DNA of 64,000 bases, taken from NCBI RefSeq assembly GCF_013170805.1, contig NZ_CP051293.1, forward strand, positions 248,001 through 312,000, given 5' to 3'. The notes below the pieces were generated by a model. That model made no database searches. It was given only the letters and a program-made list of their open reading frames with translations, and was not told the DNA's origin. Origin of the DNA: Mesorhizobium sp. NZP2077. Lineage in GTDB: Bacteria > Pseudomonadota > Alphaproteobacteria > Rhizobiales > Rhizobiaceae. The translations under genes and the position numbers were made by a program. Positions 54,062 to 64,000 of the stretch are shown here, one piece after another. Numbering within the stretch: the stretch's first letter is position 1; the number at the start of each line of letters is the position of its first letter.

Positions 54062-54477
54062 CCCATACGCGCGCCGACTATCCGCTCGCCGAAACCCAGC
54101 CTGGCGCCGTGACCGGCAAGCACGGCAAGGCGCTTCCGGAGATCACGCTGGATGCGGTGCTTGCCGGCGAGGTGACGATGGAAGACCTTCGCATCACGCC
54201 GCAAGCGCTGCAGGCCCAGGCTGACGTGGCGCGCGATGTCGGCCGGCCGACGCTGGCGCTCAACTTCGAGCGCGGGGCGGAGCTGGTCGAGGTGCCGCAG
54301 GATTTCATCATGCAGGTCTACGAACTGCTGCGTCCCGGCCGCGCCAAGTCCAGGGAAGAATTGCTCGAGGCCGCCGCCACGATGCGCGATACCTACCAGG
54401 CCGAACGCATCGCCCGTTTCATTGAAGAAGCCGCCGAGACCTATGCGGCGCGCGGCCTTTTCACCTTCCGCTTCTGA
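54058..54477 (+). CDS. Diol/glycerol dehydratase small subunit
   Basis: A 139-residue PduE/DhaB3-like subunit: RADYPLAETQPGAVTGKHGKALPEITLDAVLAGEVTMEDLRI, then LALNFERGAELVEVPQDFIMQVYELLRPGR. It caps the catalytic fused protein. The GTG start overlaps the stop of the fused subunit gene (GTGA), so both are made together. Confidence 0.92.
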   Translation: MTHTRADYPLAETQPGAVTGKHGKALPEITLDAVLAGEVTMEDLRITPQALQAQADVARDVGRPTLALNFERGAELVEVPQDFIMQVYELLRPGRAKSREELLEAAATMRDTYQAERIARFIEEAAETYAARGLFTFRF

Positions 54478-54486
54478 AAGGACCGC

Positions 54487-55185
54487 ATGAGCTGGAAAAC
54501 CGGATTCCGTTCGCTCTACTATCTCGGTGCGCCCGAGCCGGATGATCCGGTGCTGGTGCCGGCGCAAACCGCCGTCCTGGTCATCGACGTTCAGAACACG
54601 TATCTGGAACGACCGGATCGCGCGTCGCTTTCGCCGCAGGAACAGCAGCGTTACGATCTGTGGACGCCGTTCCACGAGCGCATGCACGGCACGGTCATAC
54701 CGAACACGGCAAGACTGCTGGAGTTGGCACGGCAAAATGGCATCGAATGCCTTTTTGCCCGCATCGCCTGCCACACCAAGGATGGGCGCGACCGCTCGCT
54801 GTCCCAGAAAATGCCGGGCTGGAACAATTTGCTGCTGCCGAAGAACGACGCGCCGTCGCAGATCGTTGCCGAACTTCAGCCCGCCGGCGATGAGATCGTG
54901 GTGACCAAGACCACCGATTCCGCGCTGACTGGGACGAATCTGCGCCTCATCCTTCACAATCTCGGCATCAGGAATGTCATCTGTTGCGGCATCTTCACGG
55001 ACCAGTGCGTGTCCTCGACGGTGCGCAGCCTGGCGGATGAGAGCTATGCGGTCATCGTACTCGAGGATTGCTGCGCGGCGGCGACCGACGAGCTTCATCG
55101 CAAGGAGCTCGAAATCATCAACATGATCTATTGCCACGTCATGTCGAGCGGCGAGCTATGCAAAATCATGGCCTTGGCAAAATGA
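54487..55185 (+). CDS. Cysteine hydrolase of the isochorismatase superfamily
   Basis: A 232-residue protein with the triad Asp34 (VLVIDVQNTYL), Lys141 (VTKTTDSAL) and Cys174 (GIFTDQCVSST). These enzymes hydrolyse amides, imides or ureido groups. It lies nine bases after the dehydratase small subunit gene, behind GAAAGG. A role in releasing ammonia or an acid from the nitrogen-containing precursor of the diol is an inference; the substrate is not known. Confidence 0.88.
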   Translation: MSWKTGFRSLYYLGAPEPDDPVLVPAQTAVLVIDVQNTYLERPDRASLSPQEQQRYDLWTPFHERMHGTVIPNTARLLELARQNGIECLFARIACHTKDGRDRSLSQKMPGWNNLLLPKNDAPSQIVAELQPAGDEIVVTKTTDSALTGTNLRLILHNLGIRNVICCGIFTDQCVSSTVRSLADESYAVIVLEDCCAAATDELHRKELEIINMIYCHVMSSGELCKIMALAK

Positions 55186-55282
55186 CGTTACCTCCGTAGT
55201 GTCATGGCAGCACGCGCAGGCCGGGACACATCGGCCGCATGTGCGGGGAACGACAGATAGCTGTCACGAATGGAGGGGCTTC

Positions 55283-56809
55283 ATGGCCATAGATACTGCA
55301 CGCGGGACGATCGACGTCTCGAAGAGTAATAGCATCAACCTTTTGCACTCGAAGGCCGTGGGGCTGGCGGGTGTGCTCTTTCTGGCCGTCACCGGCGCCG
55401 CGCCTATGTCGGCAATGCTGGGCAATGTTCCGTTCGCGGCAGGCTACGGCATCGGCAAATATACGCCGGCCGCCTTTCTGATGGCGACGATCGTGCTGAC
55501 CATCTTCTCGATCGGCTATGCCGCGATGGCATCGCGCGTCTCGTCCGTCGGCGGCTTCTACTCCTTCATCAGCCAGGGGCTCGGCCGTGAGGTCGGCATG
55601 TCGGCGGGCATAGGCTCGCTCGCCTGCTACTCGCTGTTCGAGGCCTCGCTCACCGGGTTGTTCGCATTTTTCGGCAATTTGTGGATTTCCCAGCATTTGG
55701 GCATCAATGTGCCGTGGGTCGTGCTTGCGCTCGCCATGATCGTGGTCATCGCCGGACTTGCCTACCGCGACGTGAAGCTGTCGGCGCGGCTGCTCGGGAT
55801 AGCTCTCATCCTTGAAGTGATCATGCTGGTGATCTTCTCGCTGGGCGTGCTCTTCGCCCATGGCGGGACGAATTTTTCCGGTGACTCGCTGAATATGCTC
55901 AAGGTGTTCACGCCTGTCGCCGAGCAGACAGTCGGAACCGTGGCCATACCCGCGGGCGCCGCGGCTGTCGGCATCTTCATGGCGTTCTGGTCGTGGGTCG
56001 GCTTCGAGATGGCGCCGAACTATGCCGAGGAATCCCGCGATCCTAAGCGTATCATTCCGCAATCGCTGCTGATTTCGGTGATCGGGCTTGGCCTGTTCTA
56101 TACCTTCGTCAGTTGGTGCGCGGTGGCAGCCTATCCGACCGACGCCGACATGGTGGCCAAGGCATTCTCCGACGGAGTGAATTTCTTCCTGACGCCGGTT
56201 CAGAATTTTGTCGGCGGCTGGGGCTACCAGCTGATGTCGCTGCTCATCCTGACCAGTTCCTTTGCCTGCGGCATGGCCTTCCACAACACCGCTTCCCGCT
56301 ATTTGTACTCGCTGGCGCGCGAGGGCGTCCTGCCGCAGGTGATCGCGGAGACGCATGACCACCACAAGAGCCCTCACAAGGCCTCGGCCCTGCAGTCGGT
56401 GCTGGCGGCGATTTGGGTGCTGCTCTACGGTCTGGCCTACGGCTTCGACGATCCGTCGGGACAGGCCTGGCTTGGCGTCTACACGCTGTTTGCGGTGCTT
56501 GGCACGGGACTGCTGCTGGTGCTGCAGGCCGTCGTCTCGCTGGCGATCTACATGTGGTTCAAGAAGAACGGCGGCGGCAGCATGCTGACGACGGTCATCG
56601 CACCGTTGATCTCGCTGGTTGTCCAGTTGGTCCTCGTCTACACGCTGGTGGCCAATCTCGCGACGCTTGGCGGCACCAATGGCTTCGCCAGGAGCATCCC
56701 CTATGTCGGGCTTGCGATCCTTGTCGTCGGCCTGATCTGGGGCTTCGTGTTGAAGTCCGCCAACCCCCAAGCGTACCAGAACATCGGTCACATGGTGAAC
56801 GAAGGCTAA
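55283..56809 (+). CDS. APC-family amino acid/amine permease
   Basis: A 508-residue transporter with about 12 hydrophobic segments, starting HSKAVGLAGVLFLAVTGAAPMSAMLGNVP. Consensus loops FMAFWSWVGFEMAPNYAEESRDPKRIIPQSL and ASRYLYSLAREGVLPQVIAETHDHHKSPHKAS are of the amino acid-polyamine-organocation type, with ethanolamine-permease-like features. It follows the hydrolase by 97 bases, with GGAGGGG ahead of the ATG. It probably imports the amino-alcohol or amine that feeds this locus. Confidence 0.87.
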   Translation: MAIDTARGTIDVSKSNSINLLHSKAVGLAGVLFLAVTGAAPMSAMLGNVPFAAGYGIGKYTPAAFLMATIVLTIFSIGYAAMASRVSSVGGFYSFISQGLGREVGMSAGIGSLACYSLFEASLTGLFAFFGNLWISQHLGINVPWVVLALAMIVVIAGLAYRDVKLSARLLGIALILEVIMLVIFSLGVLFAHGGTNFSGDSLNMLKVFTPVAEQTVGTVAIPAGAAAVGIFMAFWSWVGFEMAPNYAEESRDPKRIIPQSLLISVIGLGLFYTFVSWCAVAAYPTDADMVAKAFSDGVNFFLTPVQNFVGGWGYQLMSLLILTSSFACGMAFHNTASRYLYSLAREGVLPQVIAETHDHHKSPHKASALQSVLAAIWVLLYGLAYGFDDPSGQAWLGVYTLFAVLGTGLLLVLQAVVSLAIYMWFKKNGGGSMLTTVIAPLISLVVQLVLVYTLVANLATLGGTNGFARSIPYVGLAILVVGLIWGFVLKSANPQAYQNIGHMVNEG

Positions 56810-56891
56810 GGGCGCACATCACCCTGGCATCCTTTTCGGCAACGGGGACGGGGTATCACTCTGTCCCCGTCTCATTTTGGAGCTTCAGATC

Positions 56892-57656
56892 ATGACCCAG
56901 TCCTTGAAGGGTCGGTCCGTCGTCGTTACCGGCGGATCGAAAGGCATCGGCAAGGGCATAGCGCGGGTGTTCGCGCTCTCGGGCGCCAAGGTCGCCGTCC
57001 TCGCGCGCCATCTCGACCAGGCCGAGGCCGCCGCCACCGAGATTGGCCACGGCGCCTTTGGCGTGGTTGGCGACGTCACTTCGCTCCCCAGTATGGAGGC
57101 TGCGTTTGCGGCGGCAGCCGCGAGAAACGGTGGCATCGACGTGTTGTGCGCCAATGCCGGAATCTTCCCGCAGGCACGGCTCGAGGACATGACCTCGCAA
57201 CAATGGGACGAGGTTGTCGACACCAACCTCAAGGGCACCTTCCACGCGGTCAAGGCGGCGGTGCCGTATCTGAAGACATCCGACCAGGGCCGCATCGTGT
57301 TGACGTCGTCGATCACCGGTCCGGTCACCGGTTTTCCCGGCTGGTCGCACTACGGCGCCACCAAGGCCGGGCAACTCGGCTTCATGCGCACCGCCTGTAT
57401 CGAGTTGGCGAAATACGGCATCACCGTCAACGCCGTCATGCCGGGCAACATCATCACCGAGGGCCTTGCCGGCCTGGGCGAGGACTACCAGAAGACCATG
57501 GCCGCCTCGATCCCGCTGAAGCGGCTCGGAACCGTGGAGGACATCGGCCACGCCGCGCTCTACTTCGCATCGAAGGAAGCCGGCTACGTGACGGGGCAGA
57601 CGATCATCGTCGACGGCGGCCAGATCCTGCCGGAGAGCCTGGAGGCCCTGGCGTGA
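56892..57656 (+). CDS. Short-chain dehydrogenase, FabG-like
   Basis: A 254-residue SDR with TGGSKGIG, VVGDVTSLPSMEAA, NAGIFPQA, LTSSITGPVTGFPGW, catalytic YGATK and final VDGGQILPE. It is the last gene of the rightward dehydratase run and probably oxidises or reduces an intermediate aldehyde or alcohol. Start is the second ATG, behind GGAGCTTCAG. Confidence 0.88.
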   Translation: MTQSLKGRSVVVTGGSKGIGKGIARVFALSGAKVAVLARHLDQAEAAATEIGHGAFGVVGDVTSLPSMEAAFAAAAARNGGIDVLCANAGIFPQARLEDMTSQQWDEVVDTNLKGTFHAVKAAVPYLKTSDQGRIVLTSSITGPVTGFPGWSHYGATKAGQLGFMRTACIELAKYGITVNAVMPGNIITEGLAGLGEDYQKTMAASIPLKRLGTVEDIGHAALYFASKEAGYVTGQTIIVDGGQILPESLEALA

Positions 57657-57693
57657 TGATAGCGCATTGGCCTCGAGCGGCGGCCAGGCAAGA

Positions 57694-58704
57694 CTAGGAA
57701 AACTTGCTCAGATAGGCCTCGCACAGTCCGACCGTTCCCTCGGTGTAGGGCAGGCCCATCGACTTGGCGAGGTCCGTCTCCGCGTGCGAGCCGATCCACG
57801 CGACCAGGAGCAGACGGCGCAGCATCACGAAGGTCGGGATCTCGTCCTCGTCCGCCCTCGGCAGATCGAGCACGCGGCGATAGCCGGTCGTCCACGACTG
57901 GATGAGATCGGCTGCCTGCGGCTCGTGCTCGTAGAAAGAGATGGGCGTCGCCGCGTCATACATAAACCAGCCGAAGCCGCAGTCGTCGAAGTCGATGACC
58001 TTCACCGTCTTGCCGTCGATCAAAAGGTTGGCGAGCCGCAGATCGCAGTGGATGAGGCCGAAGCGGTCATGGCCCTTGCCGAAGGCGGCGAGCCTGCGGC
58101 CGATCAGCTCCGCTGTGCGGCCGAAGAGTTCAGCTTTCTCGCCATCGACGCCCATGCCGTCGCGCCAGCGCCCCCAATGGGGGCTTTCCTCGCCGAGGCT
58201 CGTCTCGAAATCCCACACATGGCGGCTGAACCAGGAAGGGCGCTTCCACTGCCGGGCATGGATGTGCATGCGGGCGGTGACCTCGCCCAGCACCTCGAAA
58301 GGTTCGGCCAGCGCCTCGCCGATGCCCGGCTCCGCACCGGCCTCCCATTGCGACAACACGACATTGCGCGGTCGCGCCAATCTGGCATGGCCGATACACT
58401 GGATCTGCTCGCCATCCTTGCCCGCCACCGGCACCGGTGTGGGGACGATCCCGGTCTGGCGCAGATCGGTCAGCCAGGCCAGTTCAGATTGGATGGCCGT
58501 CCTTGAATGGTAGCCGTCGCGATGGATGCGAAGCGCCCAGCGCCGGCCGTCGGGAGCCGCGATCCTGTAGGTCGCGTTCTCCGACAGGTTGATCATCGCG
58601 ACGGAAACGTCCGCCGGCAGATCGTAGTTGGCGATGGCCGCCTCCGCCGTCTCCTGCAGGATGCCGAGTTGCTGGTCGTGGGTGAGCGCGTCGAAATCCG
58701 TCAC
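57694..58704 (-). CDS. Aminoglycoside phosphotransferase-fold small-molecule kinase
   Basis: 336 residues. The catalytic loop GLIHCDLRLANLLID gives Asp221, and VIDFDDCGFGW gives the magnesium-binding Asp238. Close relatives include homoserine, choline/ethanolamine and hydroxylysine kinases, and it stands next to a class III aminotransferase gene on the same strand. In animals and some bacteria such a kinase and phospho-lyase pair acts on hydroxylysine or ethanolamine. The small molecule phosphorylated here is unknown. Confidence 0.82.
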   Translation of the reverse strand: MTDFDALTHDQQLGILQETAEAAIANYDLPADVSVAMINLSENATYRIAAPDGRRWALRIHRDGYHSRTAIQSELAWLTDLRQTGIVPTPVPVAGKDGEQIQCIGHARLARPRNVVLSQWEAGAEPGIGEALAEPFEVLGEVTARMHIHARQWKRPSWFSRHVWDFETSLGEESPHWGRWRDGMGVDGEKAELFGRTAELIGRRLAAFGKGHDRFGLIHCDLRLANLLIDGKTVKVIDFDDCGFGWFMYDAATPISFYEHEPQAADLIQSWTTGYRRVLDLPRADEDEIPTFVMLRRLLLVAWIGSHAETDLAKSMGLPYTEGTVGLCEAYLSKFS

Positions 58705-58821
58705 TGTCAGTCCTGTCCAATCCTTGCGCCGTTGTCGCCTGCCAGAACCGGTGCGATCCTGGCAAGTCCAGCCTCCAACTCGAACCGGACGCCTGGCAGT
58801 TTCAACCAGGTTTGCACCATG

Positions 58822-60105
58822 TCAACTCGCCTTGCCTGCCTGATGCAGCAACTCTCGCGCACGCGGCATTGCCGCATCGAAGCGATCCATTATCTCCTGG
58901 CAGGTTTCGTGATCCAGAAGCACCCCGGGCTTCCACTGCAGCACCCGCTTGTCGAGCGACGAGAAGATCGCCCAGACGCCCTGCTCATAAAGTGCTCGCG
59001 ATACGAAGACGGCACCTTCCGGATGATTGCTGAACTCCAGGCCAAGGATCACGCCTTTCTGCCGCACCCCGGTGAAGATATCGCCGTGACGAGCCTGCAT
59101 TTCACGCATGGCCTGTGTCATGAACGCGCTCACGGTGCCGACATTGGCCACCAGTTCAGGCCGCTGCAGCATCTCGATGACCTTGTGAGCAACGACGCAG
59201 CCGAGTTCGGCCCCGCCAGTGGTCGAGATGTGGGCCGCCCCGTCCTCGTTGAGCCAGCCGCCGGCCTTGTCGTTCACCAGCGTCGCGCTGATCGGATAGA
59301 GCCCGCCGGACAGGCCCTTTGCCGTCACCATGATGTCCGGCTGGACGCCATAGGCCTGCCAGCCCCACATGCTGCCGGTCCGCATCAGGCCGGTCTGGAC
59401 CTCGTCGGCGATGTACATCGCGCCATGTTTTTCGCACAGCGACTTGCAGGCGCTGAGATAACCGTCCTTCGGCATCGGGAAGCCGTAAGTGGCGGGGATC
59501 GTCTCCATGATCAGCGCCGCGACGTCGTCGCCCTTCAGCGCCTGCTCCATGGCGTCGATATCGTTGAACGGAACCTGGATGAACGTCTCCGGCTGGTCGG
59601 AAAGAAAGATCTTGGTGAAGCGATCGTCGCCGGTCGCCACCGCGAGGCCCGAATGTCCGTGATAGCCCTTGATGATCGATACGATCTTGCGCCGCTTGGT
59701 GGCATAGCGGGCGCTCTTGATGGCGATGTCGACTGCCTCCGCGCCGCCCGGCGCGAAGATCGCGTATTTCATTCCCGGCGAGACATTGACGAGGGATTCG
59801 GCCAGCGCCGTTCGCGCTACGGAAGGGAACCAGTGATTGCCGATGTCGAAATAGTCGAGCGCGCTCTTCAGTGTCTCGACCAGCTCCGGGTTACGGTGAC
59901 CGAGATTGTAGGTGCCGCCATTGAGATGGAGGTCGATCAGGCGGCGTCCCGACATGTCGTAGAGGAAGTAGCCCTCCCGCCTGCCGATCACCAGATCGAT
60001 CCCCGCCTTCTGCCAGAACCTGGTCTTGTCGGGATTCCAGAAACGGATTGCCTTGTCGAAAAAATCCTGCTTCGACTCGAATTTGAAGGGGCCGAACTCG
60101 TACAT
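58822..60105 (-). CDS. Class III pyridoxal-phosphate aminotransferase or phospho-lyase
   Basis: A 427-residue PLP enzyme of the class III family: YAIFAPGGAEAVDIAIKSARYAT, IADEVQTGLMRTG with Asp234 and PDIMVTAKGLSGGLYP with the PLP-binding Lys263. It could be an ordinary omega-transaminase. Because the next gene is an APH-type kinase, a phospho-lyase role (splitting O-phosphorylated amino alcohols to aldehyde, ammonia and phosphate) is also open. It lies upstream of the kinase gene on the minus strand, gap 117 bases. Confidence 0.85.
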   Translation of the reverse strand: MYEFGPFKFESKQDFFDKAIRFWNPDKTRFWQKAGIDLVIGRREGYFLYDMSGRRLIDLHLNGGTYNLGHRNPELVETLKSALDYFDIGNHWFPSVARTALAESLVNVSPGMKYAIFAPGGAEAVDIAIKSARYATKRRKIVSIIKGYHGHSGLAVATGDDRFTKIFLSDQPETFIQVPFNDIDAMEQALKGDDVAALIMETIPATYGFPMPKDGYLSACKSLCEKHGAMYIADEVQTGLMRTGSMWGWQAYGVQPDIMVTAKGLSGGLYPISATLVNDKAGGWLNEDGAAHISTTGGAELGCVVAHKVIEMLQRPELVANVGTVSAFMTQAMREMQARHGDIFTGVRQKGVILGLEFSNHPEGAVFVSRALYEQGVWAIFSSLDKRVLQWKPGVLLDHETCQEIMDRFDAAMPRARELLHQAGKAS

Positions 60106-60206
60106 GCCTGTCTTTTCCCCAAAGGTTGATCGGCGCGCAACAAGGCTGGCATAGCCGCCCGCCGGATGATGCAGGATTACGAGGCGAGGAGAAAGGGTGG
60201 AGAGGC

Positions 60207-60968
60207 ATGATCCTGAAGGACAGGACCGCGATCGTCACCGGGGCGGGATCGGGCATCGGCAGGGCGGCAGCGTTGATCATCGCGCGCGAGGGCGCGGTCG
60301 TCGGCGTGGCGGACCGCAGCGCCGACGGCGCGAACGCGACCGTCGACCAGATTGTTGCCGCCGGTGGCCGAGCAAAGGCGCTTGTGTTCGACTTGACCGA
60401 CGATCAGGCACTTGAAGCCGGTTTCCGCGATTTCATCGACACACAAGGCCGGATCGACATCCTGCACAATCATGCCGGTGTACAGGTCGAGGGTGACGTG
60501 CTGGGTGTGAGCGTCAAAGGCTTCGACACGTCCTGGACGCTCAATGTGCGGGCTCACTTCCTCGGCGCCCGCATCGTCTTGCCGTTCATGAAAGAGGCAG
60601 GCCGCGGGGTCATCCTCAACACGTCATCGAGCTCCGGCGTGCTCTACGACCGCGAGATGATCGCCTATACGACGACCAAGCACGCGGTGATCGCGATGAC
60701 CAGGCAGATGGCGGGCGACTACGGCCGCTTCGGCATTCGCGTCAACGCGCTTTGCCCAGGTTGGGTGGATACGCCCTTCAATGGCCCTTTCATCACCCAG
60801 ATGGGAGGCAGGGAAGCCATCGAAGCCTATATCCGCGAGAGGGTGCCGCTCGGCCGCTGGGCAAGCGTCGAGGAAATCGCCGAGTCCGTGCTCTTTCTGG
60901 TCTCCGACCGGTCCTCGTACATGACGGGCCAGATATTGGTGGTCGATGGCGGAGAGACGGTGGTCTAG
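60207..60968 (+). CDS. Short-chain dehydrogenase/reductase
   Basis: A 253-residue SDR with TGAGSGIG, DLTDDQALEAG, NHAGVQVEG, NTSSSSGVLYDRE, catalytic YTTTK and final VDGGETVV. It is divergent from the aminotransferase, with a gap of about 100 bases. The ATG follows GGAGAGGC. It may oxidise a product of the neighbouring aminotransferase, but the substrate is unknown. Confidence 0.87.
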   Translation: MILKDRTAIVTGAGSGIGRAAALIIAREGAVVGVADRSADGANATVDQIVAAGGRAKALVFDLTDDQALEAGFRDFIDTQGRIDILHNHAGVQVEGDVLGVSVKGFDTSWTLNVRAHFLGARIVLPFMKEAGRGVILNTSSSSGVLYDREMIAYTTTKHAVIAMTRQMAGDYGRFGIRVNALCPGWVDTPFNGPFITQMGGREAIEAYIRERVPLGRWASVEEIAESVLFLVSDRSSYMTGQILVVDGGETVV

Positions 60969-61062
60969 CGCGTTCGTCGTTTCACGGAAACCACTTTATC
61001 GAAATGCGCTCCGGGTTACTCGTCAACACGAGCAGCAACGATCAAGTTTGCGAAGGACTGCT

Positions 61063-61138
<76 letters not shown>

Positions 61139-61310
61139 ACTTCCGGCAGTCAGCCGGCGCCGTTTCCGGCGAAGAGATCAGCGCGGGTTGGAACACCGCG
61201 CCGTTAGTGCAGGCGGCTTCTAACCCCGCCTATCGTCAATATCAAGCCTGAACACCGGCTTTTTATTCCAACGTTGCGAAAGCCGGCAAACGCCTTTCGC
61301 GAAAGGCCGA

Positions 61311-61697
61311 TCAGACCTCGTCGTCGTCGTCGCCGACGCCGATCATGTCGGCAACGTCGTCGTCTTCTTCCTCTTCGTCGGCAAGGAAAGTGTCATCCTC
61401 GTCGTCGCCGAGGTCGACGTCCTCGTCATCGCCGAGATCCGGCAGGTCGTCGCCCTTGACGTCCTCGTCGGCCTCTTCGAGCGAGACGACCTCAACGCCT
61501 TCCTCTTCCTCGGCGTCCACTTCCTTCTCGGCCACTTCCTCTTCCTCTTCGAGGGCGGCGATCTTGCCTTCCTCGAAATAGGAACGCGGATAGGTCTTGC
61601 CGGTGTAGGGCGAGACGATCGGGTCCTTGTTCAGGTCGTAGAATTTTCGGCCCGTCTCAGGGTCGACACGCTTTGTGCCAAGTTCATTTTTTGCCAC
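61311..61697 (-). CDS. FYDLN-acid domain protein (TIGR02300 family)
   Basis: A 128-residue protein: the N-terminal third has the conserved NELGTKRVDPETGRKFYDLNKDPIVSPYTGKTYPRSYF, with FYDLN near residues 18-22. The rest is a long run of Asp and Glu (EEEEEVAEKEVDAEEEE, DLGDDEDVDLGDDEDD). The family is typical of alphaproteobacteria and its function is unknown. The start is a GTG (VAKNELG). The aroA gene diverges from it, as is common in Rhizobiales. Confidence 0.9.
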   Translation of the reverse strand: MAKNELGTKRVDPETGRKFYDLNKDPIVSPYTGKTYPRSYFEEGKIAALEEEEEVAEKEVDAEEEEGVEVVSLEEADEDVKGDDLPDLGDDEDVDLGDDEDDTFLADEEEEDDDVADMIGVGDDDDEV

Positions 61698-61865
61698 GGC
61701 AAGCCTCGTCAATAAAAGAGTGGTCCCCTTAACCACAGTTTGCAGCGCTGTCAAAGCGAAAAGCCGGCGTCACAAAACCAAGTCCTGAAAGGCCTCGCGG
61801 CAAGTGATGACCATAGGGGATGACCATTTCACCCCGCCGTGATACGAGACCGCCGCAACAAATGA

Positions 61866-63263
<1,398 letters not shown>

Positions 63264-63349
63264 ACCTGGAATTGCCGTCAAATTTGGCTACGAACTCAAT
63301 TGTTCTTTAAGGTCGGCCCTTCAAGGTCGTACGAACATTGGGGAGAGCC

Positions 63350-63712
63350 ATGAGTATTCTTGCCTCGATTTTGCTTGCGGTCGTCGCAGCTGTCGTTTTG
63401 ATCATCGCGAAGGCCATATCCGTGGCCAAGTTGATCAACGAGCGGAACTATTCACTCATACGCTTCGGTTTGATCGGGGCATCTTGGGTCGGGCTTACCA
63501 TTGCGAGCATGGGTTCTTCTTGCGGCCCGATAGGGTGCACATACGGCCTGCACTTCGGTTGGGTGCTCGAACTTATCAAAATCGACATGCCACCAAAGGC
63601 GTTATTTTTCGCAATGGGTGGCTATGCGATCCTCAGTGTATATTTCTTCGGCCATGTACTGGGTTGGGTATTCTACCTGCTTAGGACATTTGCGCGGCCA
63701 GTTTCGCGTTGA
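63350..63712 (+). CDS. Small membrane protein of unknown function
   Basis: 120 residues, at least three hydrophobic segments: SILASILLAVVAAVVLIIAKAI, IRFGLIGASWVGLTIASMG and ALFFAMGGYAILSVYFFGHVLGWVFYLL. A Cys-containing loop (SSCGPIGCTYG) may bind a metal or form a disulfide. No family is recognised. It interrupts the usual aroA-cmk order and has a lower GC content than its neighbours. Start is the ATG behind GGGAGAG. Confidence 0.6.
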   Translation: MSILASILLAVVAAVVLIIAKAISVAKLINERNYSLIRFGLIGASWVGLTIASMGSSCGPIGCTYGLHFGWVLELIKIDMPPKALFFAMGGYAILSVYFFGHVLGWVFYLLRTFARPVSR

Positions 63713-63777
63713 GGGGGCTTCGTCAAACCCCATAGTGGCATATTGCATTGAGGCCGGTTCTCGGCTTTTTGTCGTCC

Positions 63778-64000
63778 ATGACTTCGACCTTCACCATCGC
63801 CATCGACGGCCCCGCCGGTGCCGGCAAAGGTACGCTCGCCCGCCGCCTCGCAGATCACTATCGCCTCAACCTGCTCGACACTGGCCTCACCTACCGCGCG
63901 GTCGCCTATGCTCTCATCCGGCACGCATTGCCGCTCGACAATGTCTCGGCGGCCGAGACCGCGGCGCGCCAGGTCGATATGGCTACGCTCGACAGGGCGG
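63778..64000 (+). CDS. cmk: Cytidylate kinase, N-terminal part, cut by window edge
   Basis: The first 74 codons of a P-loop nucleoside monophosphate kinase: [40 protein letters not shown]. This is the Cmk signature, with P-loop GPAGAGKGT near residues 11-19. It phosphorylates CMP and dCMP. Gene order aroA then cmk is classical. The 3' end lies beyond the window. Confidence 0.93.
   Translation, partial: MTSTFTIAIDGPAGAGKGTLARRLADHYRLNLLDTGLTYRAVAYALIRHALPLDNVSAAETAARQVDMATLDRA

Noticed and set aside
55202..56791. 529-residue minus-strand frame opposite the APC permease
   Set aside because: Charged, low-complexity shadow of a membrane protein gene.

Overview
The window looks like chromosomal DNA of a Rhizobiales alphaproteobacterium, most likely Mesorhizobium or a close relative. 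The reasons are the high GC content, a succinoglycan-type exo cluster with an ExoX-like repressor, a class II aroA next to cmk, a FYDLN-acid protein and tRNA-Ala, and many ATP- and FMN-dependent catabolic operons. There is no phage, insertion sequence or CRISPR array.

Positions 1-21900 are a surface-polysaccharide region. It opens with a truncated glycosyltransferase, then a lower-GC block (flippase, ExoV-like pyruvyltransferase, two glycosyltransferases). It continues with ugd, the exoK glycanase, a coiled-coil protein and an ExoU-like glycosyltransferase. After an interruption come exoX, exoY, exoF, a hexapeptide acyltransferase and exoQ. The interruption (about 9240-16825) is a complete lasso-peptide cluster: nucleotidyltransferase, a 50-residue precursor not listed by ordinary ORF cut-offs, PqqD-like RRE protein (B1), transglutaminase-like leader peptidase (B2), asparagine-synthetase-like cyclase (C), HprK-like kinase and ABC exporter. 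The precursor has the YxxPxLxxxG leader motif, Thr at -2, a predicted Gly1-Asp9 ring and a C-terminal Ser. That Ser fits the kinase, as in paeninodin. The peptide is therefore probably phosphorylated, and perhaps glycosylated, at its C-terminus. A recurrent TTGCRNTGCA element sits upstream of the lasso precursor and of several exo genes, which suggests shared control.

Positions 22096-28764 hold an acetone carboxylase operon (acxA-acxB-acxC plus a short-chain dehydrogenase) with a divergent LuxR-type regulator. Positions 28871-38714 are a mixed stretch: SDR, PF10091-type glucanase, a pyridine-nucleotide oxidoreductase lacking one redox cysteine, a GT4 gene plus a GT32-GT62 fusion, a DUF1349 protein, an aldehyde dehydrogenase and a TetR regulator. 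Positions 39548-50614 form an organosulfur acquisition cluster (FMN reductase, SfnB-like flavoprotein, HAAT-type ABC transporter, SfnG, FAD protein, SsuD).

Positions 50943-60968 look like a catabolic locus: GntR regulator, coenzyme-B12 diol dehydratase with fused large and medium subunits plus a small subunit, cysteine hydrolase, APC permease and SDR. A kinase/class III aminotransferase pair and another SDR follow. The right end is housekeeping: tRNA-Ala(GGC), FYDLN-acid protein, aroA, a small membrane protein and the start of cmk.
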